The notes: generated by a model from the letters alone, not told the origin. Counted from the first letter of the stretch, positions 8,059-15,394 are shown. The stretch: 28,607 bases of DNA from Clostridiales bacterium (GCA_004555655.1 SFHJ01000031.1:1-28607), one strand, 5' to 3'. A program made the numbers and translations.

Positions 8059-8337
8059 ATGGTCAAGGGTGTGACACGGCAGGTGGTCATGGTCCGCTCG
8101 CCCGACGCGGAGCTGTTCGAGCAGGCGATCTTCCTTGTCCGCTCCGACGCGGTCGGCAGAGACGGCGTGACGGATGAGGAGATTCTGCAGCAGGCCAGAG
8201 CCGCTGCGGGCCGGTACATGGCCGAGCGCGTGCCCGGTGCGAAGCTGACGCTGCGGCGGCTGGCGGCGTATCTGGCGTGCGGTCTGCTCGGCGGGGCGCT
8301 GGTGGGTCTCGTCTGGTTTTTGACATCGATTCTATAA
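8059..8337 (+). CDS. Small conserved-type membrane-anchored protein of unknown function
   Basis: The 92-aa protein starts after AAAGGAGGG. Residues 1-65 are soluble and mixed in charge (VMVRSPDAELFEQAIFLV, then EEILQQARAAAGRYM), and residues about 68-91 form a single membrane helix near the C-terminus. It could be a tail-anchored protein. It follows the deaminase by 44 bp and ends at a strong terminator, so the two may be co-transcribed. I do not recognise a characterised family. Codon use and GC match the neighbours, so it is very likely a real gene. Confidence 0.75.
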   Translation: MVKGVTRQVVMVRSPDAELFEQAIFLVRSDAVGRDGVTDEEILQQARAAAGRYMAERVPGAKLTLRRLAAYLACGLLGGALVGLVWFLTSIL

Positions 8338-8348
8338 GTGCTGCTGCC

Positions 8349-8396
8349 GCGCGCAGCGTGCCGAAACAGCGGTTTCGGCACGCTGCGCGCGTGTTT
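8349..8396 (+). terminator. Strong intrinsic terminator
   Basis: An 18-bp perfect stem: 8349-8366 pairs with 8373-8390 around the loop CAGCGG, followed by GTGTTTTC. It closes the deaminase/small-protein unit before the feo promoter. Confidence 0.8.
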
Positions 8397-8437
8397 TCTG
8401 CCTGTGACGAATAATCGGAAAAAATGAAAAAAGGGGC

Positions 8438-8466
8438 TTGCATTTTCAAAGCGTCTGTTCTATACT
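8438..8466 (+). promoter_or_regulatory. Promoter of the feo operon
   Basis: TTGCAT at 8438-8443 and TATACT at 8461-8466 have a 17-bp spacer. Transcription should begin near 8473, immediately in front of or inside the palindrome at 8476-8499. Confidence 0.78.
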
Positions 8467-8475
8467 ATCTCCGGA

Positions 8476-8499
8476 ATTGGTTAGAGACAACTAACTATT
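8476..8499. promoter_or_regulatory. Operator-like palindrome in the feo promoter (candidate iron-regulator site)
   Basis: GTTAG at 8480-8484 and CTAAC at 8491-8495 flank AGACAA, with weaker symmetry outside. The half-sites resemble the TTAGG/CCTAA halves of DtxR/IdeR/MntR-type operators. Its position over the transcription start suits repression when iron is plentiful. The identity of the regulator is inferred and no regulator gene is in the window. Confidence 0.5.
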
Positions 8500-8555
8500 G
8501 AAAACGGAGGATGGAACCATCCGCGTTAAGCATAGACTTAGAGGGGGTGCATACG

Positions 8556-8786
8556 ATGAAGCTGGACGAATTACAGGCCGGACACGCCGGTACCATCACC
8601 GCCGTGGGCGGTGAAGGAATCCTGCGCTGCAGGCTTTTGGATATGGGGCTGATTCCGCAGACAAAGGTGCAGGTGACGAAGATCGCGCCGATGGGCGATC
8701 CCATGGAGCTTTCACTGCGCGGCTACAGCCTGACGCTGCGCAAGGAGGACGCGCACAGCATCGACATTGAGGAGGACGCCGTATGA
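8556..8786 (+). CDS. feoA: FeoA, SH3-like ferrous iron transport accessory protein
   Basis: The 76-aa protein has the FeoA core: LDELQAGHAGTITAVGG, a CRLLDMGLIPQTKVQV segment and the closing strand region DPMELSLRGYSLTLRKEDA. FeoA is a cytoplasmic SH3-like domain that works with FeoB. The ATG at 8556 is preceded by GAGGGGG; upstream ATG codons in the same frame lie in the leader. The stop overlaps the FeoB start (ATGA), so the two are translationally coupled. Confidence 0.95.
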   Translation: MKLDELQAGHAGTITAVGGEGILRCRLLDMGLIPQTKVQVTKIAPMGDPMELSLRGYSLTLRKEDAHSIDIEEDAV

Positions 8787-10768
8787 TCTTTGCGCTGGCA
8801 GGCAATCAGAACTGCGGAAAGACGACGCTGTTCAACCAGCTGACGGGCGCGAACCAGCACGTCGGCAACTTCCCCGGCGTCACCGTCGACCGCAAATCGG
8901 GCGAGATACGCGGGCAGAAGGACTGCTCGGTGGTCGACCTTCCGGGCATCTATTCGCTGCGGCCGTACACGGCCGAGGAGATCGTGACGCGCGACTTTAT
9001 CATCAATGAAAAGCCCGACGCGATCATCAACATCGTCGACGCGACGAATCTCGAGCGCAACCTCTATCTCACGCTGCAGATGCTTTCGCTGCGCGTGCCC
9101 ACGGTGCTGGCGCTCAACATGATGGACGAGCTGACCGGAAACGGCGGCTCGGTGGACGTGGAAAAGCTCTCGCAGGGGCTGGGCATCCCGGTGGTGCCGG
9201 TCTGCGCGGCTACGGGCGACGGCATCGGCGAGCTCATCAGCGAGGTCATGCGCGTGGCGCAGAAGCGTGTGCTGCCTACGGTGTACGATTTCTGCCCGGC
9301 GGGCCCGGTGCACCGCTGCATCCACGCCGTATGCCACCAGATTGAAGACCACGCGCAGATGGCTGGCGTAAGTACGCGCTTTGCCGCGACGTGCCTGATC
9401 GAGGGCGACACGCTGCTCTCCGGCCGCCTGCAGCTCGACCAGAATGAGCTTGAGCTCATCGAGCACTCCATTGTGCAGATGGAGATCGAGCGGGGACTTG
9501 ACCGCAACGCGGCGCTGGCCGACATGCGCTACAGCTTCATCGAAAAGCTGGTTGCGCAGGCCGTGGTCAAGCCGCGCGAAAGCAAGGAGCATCTGCGCAG
9601 CGTGAAGGTGGACAGGATTCTCACCGGCAAATTTACCGCCATCCCGATCTTCCTCGGCATCATGCTGCTCATCTTCTATCTGACGTTCAACGTCATCGGC
9701 AGCTTTTTGAGCGACGTGCTCGCCATGGGCATTGACGCGCTTACAACGGCGGTGGACGCTGCGCTCACGAACTACGGCCTGAACCCGGTGGTACATAGCC
9801 TGCTGATCGACGGCATTTTTGAGGGCGTGGGCTCGGTTCTGAGCTTTCTGCCCATCATTGTGACGCTGTTCTTCTTCCTGTCCATTCTCGAAGACACCGG
9901 CTATATGGCCCGCGTGGCGTTCGTGATGGATAAGCTGCTCAGGAAGGTCGGCCTTTCCGGCAAGTCCATCGTGCCGATGCTCATTGGCTTCGGCTGCTCG
10001 GTGCCCGCCGTCATGGCCACAAGGACGCTCTCGTCCGAGCGCGACCGGACGATGACCATTCTGCTTACGCCCTTTATGAGCTGCTCGGCTAAAATTCCCA
10101 TCTACGCGTTCTTCACCGCCGCATTTTTCCCGCACAACGGCGCGCTGGTCATGATTGGGCTGTATGTCACGGGCATCGTGGCCGGCATCCTGGCGGCGCT
10201 GGTGCTGGATAAGGCGGTCTTCCGCGGCAAGCCCATCCCGTTTGTGATGGAGCTGCCCAACTACCGCCTGCCGAGCGCAAAGAGCGTGGCGCTTCTGCTG
10301 TGGGACAAGGCGAAGGACTTTTTGCAGCGCGCGTTCACGGTCATCTTCTTTGCCACCATTGCGGTGTGGTTTCTGCAGAGCTTCGACGCGCAGCTGAACG
10401 TCGTCTCCGACAGCGCCCGGAGCCTGCTTGCAATGCTCGGCCGGCTCATCGCGCCTGTGTTCGCGCCGCTGGGCTTCGGCGACTGGCGCTGCGCCACGGC
10501 GCTCATCACGGGCTTTATCGCCAAGGAGTCGGTCGTGAGCACGCTTGAGATCCTCACCGCCGGCAGCGCGCTGACGGCGCTTTTCACCACAAAGACGGCC
10601 GTGAGCTTCCTCGTCTTTACGCTGCTCTACACGCCCTGCGTCGCGGCCATCGCCGCCATCCGGCGCGAGGTGGGCTCGCCGCTTCGCGCGGCGACCATTG
10701 CGCTCACGCAGTGCTGCGTGGCGTGGCTGGTGTCGTTCGTCGTGTTTTCTGCGGCGCAGCTGCTGTAA
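8783..10768 (+). CDS. feoB: FeoB ferrous iron transporter with GTPase domain
   Basis: The 661-aa protein imports Fe(II) across the membrane. The N-terminal G domain has G1 at 7-15 (GNQNCGKTT), G3 DLPGIYSL at 52-59 and G4 LNMMDEL. A helical GDP-dissociation-inhibitor-like region follows to about residue 270. The membrane part contains the Gate-type repeats, including GYMARVAFVMDKLL and the conserved SVPAVMATRTL with nearby GCSVPA. A second inverted repeat holds FIAKESVVSTL. The length is typical of the shorter Gram-positive FeoB. It overlaps feoA by 4 bp and is followed 12 bp later by the FeoB-associated Cys-rich protein. Confidence 0.97.
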   Translation: MIFALAGNQNCGKTTLFNQLTGANQHVGNFPGVTVDRKSGEIRGQKDCSVVDLPGIYSLRPYTAEEIVTRDFIINEKPDAIINIVDATNLERNLYLTLQMLSLRVPTVLALNMMDELTGNGGSVDVEKLSQGLGIPVVPVCAATGDGIGELISEVMRVAQKRVLPTVYDFCPAGPVHRCIHAVCHQIEDHAQMAGVSTRFAATCLIEGDTLLSGRLQLDQNELELIEHSIVQMEIERGLDRNAALADMRYSFIEKLVAQAVVKPRESKEHLRSVKVDRILTGKFTAIPIFLGIMLLIFYLTFNVIGSFLSDVLAMGIDALTTAVDAALTNYGLNPVVHSLLIDGIFEGVGSVLSFLPIIVTLFFFLSILEDTGYMARVAFVMDKLLRKVGLSGKSIVPMLIGFGCSVPAVMATRTLSSERDRTMTILLTPFMSCSAKIPIYAFFTAAFFPHNGALVMIGLYVTGIVAGILAALVLDKAVFRGKPIPFVMELPNYRLPSAKSVALLLWDKAKDFLQRAFTVIFFATIAVWFLQSFDAQLNVVSDSARSLLAMLGRLIAPVFAPLGFGDWRCATALITGFIAKESVVSTLEILTAGSALTALFTTKTAVSFLVFTLLYTPCVAAIAAIRREVGSPLRAATIALTQCCVAWLVSFVVFSAAQLL

Positions 10769-10780
10769 GGAGGCGGATAG

Positions 10781-10918
10781 ATGACGACGCTGATTATCCT
10801 TCTGCTGCTGGCCGTTTGGGCCGTGCTGGCACTGCGCGCGATCAAAAAACGCAAAAAAAGCGGTGGCTGCTCTTGCACCGGATGCACGGGCGGGTGCGGC
10901 AGTTGCGGCAAAAAATGA
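10781..10918 (+). CDS. FeoB-associated Cys-rich membrane protein
   Basis: This 45-aa gene begins at an ATG preceded by AAGGAGGCGG. A single membrane helix (residues 2-19, TLIILLLLAVWAVLALR) is followed by a basic stretch (KKRKK) and a Cys-rich tail with CSCTGCTGGCGSC. This matches the small FeoB-associated Cys-rich family that follows feoB in many anaerobes and is proposed to bind or pass on iron, although its role is not proven. It is the last gene of the operon. The intergenic repeat at 10918 begins at its stop codon. Confidence 0.88.
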   Translation: MTTLIILLLLAVWAVLALRAIKKRKKSGGCSCTGCTGGCGSCGKK

Positions 10919-10952
10919 AGCCTCGCAGAGTTTCGCGCCTGCAGGCGCGAAA
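10918..10952 (+). repeat. Dispersed palindromic repeat, partial copy A
   Basis: These 35 bp match the copies at 13571-13605 and 20310-20344 with one mismatch (CCT for CCC). The copy has the left arm AAGCCTCGCAGAGTTTCGCG and the start of the right arm GGCGCGAAA, then diverges. It abuts the stop codon of the preceding small gene. Only the inner hairpin (TTTCGCGCC with GGCGCGAAA) is intact here. Confidence 0.8.
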
Positions 10953-11021
10953 TGAATTGTGGATTATTTTTTCCGGCGGCGTGTACGTCGGGAAAAATAC
11001 ACTTCGTCCCGCAAGTGTGAA

Positions 11022-11052
11022 AAACGGCTGCCCGTTTGGGCAGCCGTTTCTT
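11022..11052 (+). terminator. Terminator of the feo operon
   Basis: AAACGGCTGCCC at 11022-11033 pairs with GGGCAGCCGTTT at 11038-11049 (loop GTTT), followed by CTTT. The gap 10953-11021 before it shows no gene. Confidence 0.75.
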
Positions 11053-11077
11053 TGCACGCGGCGGGACGTGGCCTTTT

Positions 11078-11120
11078 GCTGAAAAATCGGCAGATTTTTC
11101 AGCAGCCTATGCAATAGGCT
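11078..11120. other. Two adjacent perfect hairpins upstream of the deacetylase gene
   Basis: GCTGAAAAATC at 11078-11088 pairs with GATTTTTCAGC at 11093-11103, and AGCCTAT at 11104-11110 pairs with ATAGGCT at 11114-11120. Neither has a following T-run. The layout (AAAAA/TTTTT hairpin followed at once by an AGCC..GGCT hairpin) recalls the one at 20432-20500. Role unknown. Confidence 0.6.
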
Positions 11121-11139
11121 TGTGTCGGGGGTGTTTGCA

Positions 11140-11958
11140 ATGGGCAAGTTTGTGAAACGAAACGGGCGGCTTCTGCTGGCCGGCGCGGCTGTGGTGTGCT
11201 TCTGCGCGGCGCTGAGCCTGCTGTTTTCTGCGCGGGAGGTCATCCAGACCGGCTCGTGGGGACTGAGCTTTCAGACAGAGGGCCGGCCGCCCATCGGCAC
11301 GGCGTCCAGCGAGGCGCTGAAAAAAAATGATGCGGCCTATGTCGGCGATTCGGACGAGAAGGTCATCTACCTGACCTTTGACGCGGGCTATGAGACCGGC
11401 TGCATGGGTCAGATCCTCGATACGCTCGGCGCGCACAACGTCAAGGCATGCTTTTTCCTGGTGGGCAACTATTTTGAGCAGAATCCCGAGCTTGTCCGGC
11501 GCATGGCGGACGAGGGGCATCTGGTTGGCAATCACACCGAGCACCACTATGACATGTCGCGCATCGCCGACGAGGCAACCTTTACGCAGGAGCTGCAGTC
11601 CGTTGAGCAGCGCTATGAGCAAATCACGGGCCGGAAGATGGAAAAGTACTACCGCCCGCCGCAGGGCGTCTACAGCGAGGAAAACTTAAAAACGGCGCAG
11701 AAGCTGGGCTACCGCACAATCTTCTGGAGCCTTGCATACGTTGACTGGTATCAGGATAAGCAGCCCACGGCCGACGAGGCGTTTGACAAGCTGCTGGGAA
11801 GAATCCACCCCGGCGCGATCGTGCTGCTGCATTCGACGTCCACGACCAACGCCGCGATTCTCGATACGCTTCTGACAAAATGGGAGCAGATGGGCTACCG
11901 GTTTGGGACGCTGCCGGAGCTGTTTGAGAAGAACAGCGCGCCGCAGACACCATTTTGA
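11140..11958 (+). CDS. pdaA: PdaA-like polysaccharide (peptidoglycan) deacetylase
   Basis: The 272-aa protein has one N-terminal membrane helix or signal anchor (about 11-31) and a NodB domain. Motif 1 is TFDAGYE at 79-85, with the second Asp replaced, as is usual in PdaA-type enzymes. The metal pair is His132 and His136 (GNHTEHH). YRPPQG at 171-176 and the motif-5 His231 (IVLLHST) are present. PdaA removes the acetyl group from muramic acid on the way to muramic delta-lactam in spore cortex, which fits the sporulation genes in this window. The ATG at 11140 follows GGGGG; in-frame GTG starts at 11122 and 11131 are possible. A vegetative wall role cannot be excluded. Confidence 0.87.
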   Translation: MGKFVKRNGRLLLAGAAVVCFCAALSLLFSAREVIQTGSWGLSFQTEGRPPIGTASSEALKKNDAAYVGDSDEKVIYLTFDAGYETGCMGQILDTLGAHNVKACFFLVGNYFEQNPELVRRMADEGHLVGNHTEHHYDMSRIADEATFTQELQSVEQRYEQITGRKMEKYYRPPQGVYSEENLKTAQKLGYRTIFWSLAYVDWYQDKQPTADEAFDKLLGRIHPGAIVLLHSTSTTNAAILDTLLTKWEQMGYRFGTLPELFEKNSAPQTPF

Positions 11959-12022
11959 ACTTCCGACATAACATGGAATGAGCGAGCGATAACCGCTACG
12001 TTTTATTTCAGGAGGTTTCATT

Positions 12023-12154
12023 ATGTCTTGTAATTCGTCCGGTATCTGCGCCTTTGGCAACAGCTGGTGGTGGATCGCAGTTCTTATCATCATTTTCATC
12101 ATCTGGAACGGCAACAACAATAACTGCTGCTGCGACAATAACTGCTGCTGCTGA
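12023..12154 (+). CDS. 43-aa CC-rich small membrane protein, sporulation-like
   Basis: The gene has a perfect AGGAGG ahead of ATG 12023. The peptide runs from MSCNSSGICAFGNS through a membrane helix (WWWIAVLIIIFIIW, 15-28) to an Asn/Cys-rich tail, NGNNNNCCCDNNCCC. It ends at a TGA followed by a clear terminator. Composition and size resemble small YjcZ-like or spore-coat-associated peptides of clostridia, but no exact family is recognised. Its position straight after the PdaA-like gene supports a sporulation link. The Cys triplets could bind metal or form disulfide cross-links. Confidence 0.8.
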   Translation: MSCNSSGICAFGNSWWWIAVLIIIFIIWNGNNNNCCCDNNCCC

Positions 12155-12174
12155 GCGCATACCTACATGCAGGC

Positions 12175-12205
12175 AAAAAGAGCGGGGAAGCCCGCTCTTT
12201 TTCCT
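12175..12205 (+). terminator. Intrinsic terminator after the CC-rich gene
   Basis: AAAAAGAGCGGG at 12175-12186 pairs with CCCGCTCTTTTT at 12191-12202 (loop GAAG), followed by CC. It is a canonical terminator. Confidence 0.88.
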
Positions 12206-12283
12206 TTGTCTGCCATGCTGCCGCATCTGCGCCGCGGCATGATGAGACAAGCGCGTGCGGGCGGCGATTTGCGCTGGTAAATG

Positions 12284-12312
12284 TTGACTAACCCATATTC
12301 CGGGAGTAGAAT
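12284..12312 (+). promoter_or_regulatory. Promoter of the CDF transporter gene
   Basis: TTGACT at 12284-12289 and TAGAAT at 12307-12312 have a 17-bp spacer; the start codon is at 12343. No metal riboswitch fits in the short leader. Confidence 0.72.
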
Positions 12313-12342
12313 ATCTGAATTAACGCTAAAGGAGCGAAAAAT

Positions 12343-13527
12343 ATGACGCAGATGCTGCTTCGTCTGTTTGTGAAAAACTATTCCGACACGGAAGACCCCG
12401 CCGTGCGCAAGGCGTACGGCGCGCTGTCGGGCTGGGTGGGCATCGTGTGCAACGTGCTGCTGTTTGCGGGCAAGCTGCTTGTGGGCCTGCTGTCCGGCAG
12501 TATCTCCATCACGGCCGACGCGGTGAACAACCTCTCCGACGCGTCAAGCTCGGTCGTGACGCTGCTGGGCTTCCATCTTGCCTCCAAGCCCGCCGACGAC
12601 AAGCACCCCTACGGCCACGCGCGCATCGAGTATCTCACGGGCCTTGTGGTGGCGGTGATGATTCTGGTCATCGGTGTGGAGCTGCTGAAAAGCTCGGTCG
12701 AGAAGATTCTGCACCCGGCGCCTGTGGAATTCTCCCTCGTTGTGGGCGCGGTGCTCGTTGGCAGTATTGCGGTGAAGCTGATGATGGCGCTGCTGAACCG
12801 CTCGCTCGGCAGGCGGATCGATTCCGCCACGCTGCTGGCCACCGCCGCCGACAGCCGCAACGATGTCATCTCCACCGGCGCGGTGCTCATTGCATGCCTC
12901 ATCGGGCACTTCACGAGCCTCAATATCGACGGCTGGGCGGGCCTTGCCGTGGCGCTGTTCATCCTCTATTCCGGCGTGGGCATCGCCAGGGACACCATCA
13001 ATCCGCTGCTCGGCGAGGCGCCCGACGAGGAGCTGGTGCATGCCATCGCGCATGTGCTGCAGTCGCATGAGAAGGTGCTGGGGATTCACGACCTCATCGT
13101 CCACGACTACGGCCCCGGCCGCCGCTTTGCCAGCGTGCATGTGGAGATGGACAGCCACATGGACGCGCTGGACGCGCACGAGTACATCGACGACATGGAG
13201 CGCGATATCAGAAATGAGCTGCATGTCGAGCTCGTCATCCACTACGACCCCGTCGTGACCGACGACGAAGAACTCAACGCGATGAAAATGCTGGTGCAGG
13301 GCGCAATCCATGAGATCGACACGCGACTTGCGCTGCACGATTTCCGCATGGTGCGCGGCAACAAGCATACGAATCTGATCTTCGACCTTGTCGTGCCGTT
13401 TGATCTGGCAGGACAGACCAAAGAGCTGAAGCAAAAAATCGACGAGAAGATCCAGTTCGGCGATAAAAAGTATTACGCGGTCATCACCTTCGACACCGAG
13501 GCGTTCAACGACCCGCATACAAGGTAA
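12343..13527 (+). CDS. Cation diffusion facilitator, Mn(II)-type efflux protein
   Basis: The 394-aa protein has six membrane helices in the first 225 residues, a typical CDF loop (DDKHPYGHARIEYL, 85-98), and a long cytoplasmic C-terminus with two ferredoxin-like segments (HDYGPGRRFASVHVEM and MVRGNKHTNLIFDLVV). The transport site reads Asn62-x-x-x-Asp66 in helix 2 and Asp170-x-x-x-Asp174 in helix 5. The N-D-D-D pattern is that of the manganese exporter MntE, whereas zinc exporters have H/D-D-H-D. Mn(II) efflux is therefore the best inference; Fe(II) is possible. The start follows AAAGGAGCG. It is transcribed alone. Confidence 0.9.
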   Translation: MTQMLLRLFVKNYSDTEDPAVRKAYGALSGWVGIVCNVLLFAGKLLVGLLSGSISITADAVNNLSDASSSVVTLLGFHLASKPADDKHPYGHARIEYLTGLVVAVMILVIGVELLKSSVEKILHPAPVEFSLVVGAVLVGSIAVKLMMALLNRSLGRRIDSATLLATAADSRNDVISTGAVLIACLIGHFTSLNIDGWAGLAVALFILYSGVGIARDTINPLLGEAPDEELVHAIAHVLQSHEKVLGIHDLIVHDYGPGRRFASVHVEMDSHMDALDAHEYIDDMERDIRNELHVELVIHYDPVVTDDEELNAMKMLVQGAIHEIDTRLALHDFRMVRGNKHTNLIFDLVVPFDLAGQTKELKQKIDEKIQFGDKKYYAVITFDTEAFNDPHTR

Positions 13528-13531
13528 GAAA

Positions 13532-13557
13532 AAGGCCCTTCCCGGCGGAAGGGCCTT
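13532..13557 (+). terminator. Terminator of the CDF gene
   Basis: AAGGCCCTTCC at 13532-13542 pairs with GGAAGGGCCTT at 13547-13557. Its last two T residues are the first bases of repeat copy B, so the repeat starts exactly where the stem ends. Confidence 0.7.
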
Positions 13558-13621
13558 CAGCGTGTCGAAAAAGCCTCGCAGAGTTTCGCGCCCGCAGGCG
13601 CGAAACTCTGCGAGGCTTTTT
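13556..13621. repeat. Dispersed palindromic repeat, full copy B
   Basis: The first 50 bp (13556-13605) are identical to 20295-20344. The copy contains a perfect 25-bp inverted repeat: 13568-13592 (starting AAAAAGCCTCGC) with 13597-13621 (ending GCGAGGCTTTTT), loop CGCA. With A and T runs at its ends it could terminate transcription on both strands, serving the convergent CDF and metF genes. Confidence 0.88.
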
Positions 13622-13637
13622 GCGTGGCGCGGCAGCG

Positions 13638-13680
13638 CAGAATAAGCGCCCCGGAGGGCGGCTCCGGGGCGCTTATTCTG
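13638..13680. other. Very stable 19-bp hairpin downstream of metF
   Basis: 13638-13656 (starting CAGAATAAGCG) pairs perfectly with 13662-13680 around a 5-nt loop. There is no T-run on either side. It may stabilise or help end the metF transcript. Confidence 0.6.
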
Positions 13681-13736
13681 AGCGTTGCTATTTGCACAGG
13701 CAATCTATAAAGGTGCCTACAATAGCTGAAAGAAAA

Positions 13737-14660
13737 TCAGATGGCCAGACCGGCCTTGTCGAGGATCTTCGGCACGTTTTTCTCCGCGCCGATGGCCATG
13801 ATATGTACGCCGTCGCACAGGTGCTCGTCTTTGATCTTTGCGATCATCTCAGCGGCCATCTCGATGCCGAGCTGCGTGGGCAGGCCCTTGACGCCCTTCT
13901 CCTTGCCCTCGGCGGCAGCTGCGGCCAGACGGTCGATCATATCCTGCGGCACGGCGATGCCGGGCACGTTCTCGTTCATGTATTTGGCCATGCCCGCGGA
14001 CTTGAGCGGGATGATGCCGGCCATGATGTGCGTCTTGATGCCGACAGAGTCGACCATGTCCAAAAAGCGCTTGAAGACCTCGAGGTCAAAGATGCCCTGC
14101 GTCTGGATGTACATGGCGCCGGCTTCGACCTTCTGGCGGAGCTTGTTGATCTGCAGGTAGACCGGCTCATAGACCGGCGTGACGGAAGCACCCTTGTAGA
14201 ACTTCGGCGCGCCGCCGGCAAGCTCGTTGCCGCCGCAGTCACAGTTGGTCTGCTCCATCTCGGTGAGCATTTTCAGAATGCCGACCGAGTCGAGGTCGTA
14301 CACGGGCTTGGACTCCTTGCAGTCGCCGACGACAGGATGGTCGCCCGTGAGAGCCAGCATCGTGTCGATGCCGAAGCTGGCGGCGGCAAGCGCGTCACCC
14401 ATGAGCGCCATACGGTTGCGGTCGCGGCCGGTCATCTGCAGAATCGGCTCGACGCCGGCCTGCTTGAGCTTGATGCACAGGCCGAGGCCTGTGGCCTTCA
14501 GACTGGCGGACTGCATATCGGTGACGTTGACGGCATGGACCTTGCCCTTCAAAAGCTCGGCCGACTCCATCTGCTCGGTGAAATCATAGCCCTTGGGGGG
14601 CGCCATTTCGGCGGTGACGCCGAACTTGCCGGATTCAAGTGCTTCTTTCAGAATGCTCAT
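13737..14660 (-). CDS. metF: 5,10-methylenetetrahydrofolate reductase
   Basis: The 307-aa protein reduces methylene-THF to methyl-THF in a flavin-bearing TIM barrel. Recognisable segments are FGVTAEMAPPKGYD (strand 1), VTDMQSASLKATGL, LQMTGRDRNRMALMGDALAA, the MLALTGDHP loop and GIIPLKSAGMAKYM. The start codon overlaps the metV stop (TAATG), so the two are translated as a unit. In acetogens MetF works with MetV in the methyl branch of the Wood-Ljungdahl pathway; otherwise the product feeds methionine synthesis. No other Wood-Ljungdahl gene is in the window, so which role applies here is open. Confidence 0.93.
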   Translation of the reverse strand: MSILKEALESGKFGVTAEMAPPKGYDFTEQMESAELLKGKVHAVNVTDMQSASLKATGLGLCIKLKQAGVEPILQMTGRDRNRMALMGDALAAASFGIDTMLALTGDHPVVGDCKESKPVYDLDSVGILKMLTEMEQTNCDCGGNELAGGAPKFYKGASVTPVYEPVYLQINKLRQKVEAGAMYIQTQGIFDLEVFKRFLDMVDSVGIKTHIMAGIIPLKSAGMAKYMNENVPGIAVPQDMIDRLAAAAAEGKEKGVKGLPTQLGIEMAAEMIAKIKDEHLCDGVHIMAIGAEKNVPKILDKAGLAI

Positions 14661-15310
14661 TACTTCTTCCCCCTTAAGCTGATCGTTCTGGGATAGGCAA
14701 ACTTGGCAAAGCCCTTGTCCTCGCGGGTCTGGCCGAGCTTCTCCAGCTGGCCGATCTCGTTGAGGCGGTTGTAGATCTTGATCCACGCGCAGTCATTTTC
14801 CGGGTTGACCTCGCACTTGCCGTTCTTCTGTCCGCCGCACGGGCCGTTGACCAGGCTCTTGGCGCACTGGGTCACGGGGCAGATGCCGCCGGTCTGGCCA
14901 AGCACGCAGTCGCCGCAGAAGTGGCAGGCCTCTTCCCAGACGCCGAAACGCACGGCCTCGCCGAGGTACATGGTGTTATTGGAGGGGTAGGTGGGAATGC
15001 CGGGGGCATTCTTGGCCACGCACTGCACGCCGTCGCCGCAGCTCATGGCGATGACGCAGTCGGGCTTGGCCGCCGTGACGGCCTTCATCTTGCCCTTGAC
15101 GCCGAGGTTCATGCAGCAGTAATCGCACACGGTGGTGGCGACGACCTTCTTGCCGGCGGCTTCGAGCGTCTTGGTCAGCTCCGCAATCTGCGCTTCGCCG
15201 CCGGTCTGGCAGGCCGTGGCGCAGCTGCCGCAGCCGACGATGGCTACGGTCTTCGCGTCCGCGACCATCGCCATCAATTCTTCGATGGGTTTTTTCTGCG
15301 TAATAATCAT
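14660..15310 (-). CDS. metV: MetV, Cys-rich zinc-binding partner of MetF
   Basis: The 216-aa protein is of the methylene-THF reductase C-terminal-domain (MetV) type and forms a complex with MetF. It is unusually rich in Cys (about 17). Clusters include GCGSCATAC at 26-34, CDYCC at 62-66, CHFCGDC at 129-135 and GGICPVTQCAKSLVNGPCGG at 141-160. The clusters presumably bind zinc and possibly an Fe-S centre. The ATG at 15310 was chosen because AAGGAGAAG precedes it; a frame extending to 15508 has no site and runs through the promoter. Confidence 0.9.
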   Translation of the reverse strand: MIITQKKPIEELMAMVADAKTVAIVGCGSCATACQTGGEAQIAELTKTLEAAGKKVVATTVCDYCCMNLGVKGKMKAVTAAKPDCVIAMSCGDGVQCVAKNAPGIPTYPSNNTMYLGEAVRFGVWEEACHFCGDCVLGQTGGICPVTQCAKSLVNGPCGGQKNGKCEVNPENDCAWIKIYNRLNEIGQLEKLGQTREDKGFAKFAYPRTISLRGKK

Positions 15311-15394
15311 GAATAACTTCTCCTTCAGTATCCAAATGGCCGGTGAAAGATGTTTTTTGTGACGGAGCATCCCCTCCGCCGCATTCCTTTTTGT

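Noticed and set aside
8723..10135. 470-aa reverse open frame over feoB
   Set aside because: Antisense shadow of FeoB with His/Arg/Glu-rich low-information sequence and no recognisable domain.
4686..11121. GCAATAGGCTT occurring at about 4688 and 11111
   Set aside because: An 11-base match in unrelated settings (a promoter and a hairpin); chance is the simplest explanation.
12155..12342. Manganese (yybP-ykoY) riboswitch ahead of the CDF gene
   Set aside because: The promoter leaves a leader of only about 25 nt, too short for the aptamer.
12544..13518. 324-aa reverse open frame over the CDF gene
   Set aside because: Antisense shadow rich in His and Val without any domain; the forward gene has promoter, ribosome binding site and terminator.
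13638..13680. 19-bp hairpin as an intrinsic terminator
   Set aside because: No T-run follows on either strand; kept only as a stable hairpin.
15311..15394. SAM-type riboswitch in the metV-metF leader
   Set aside because: The leader is only about 80 nt and lacks S-box core sequences or a terminator.
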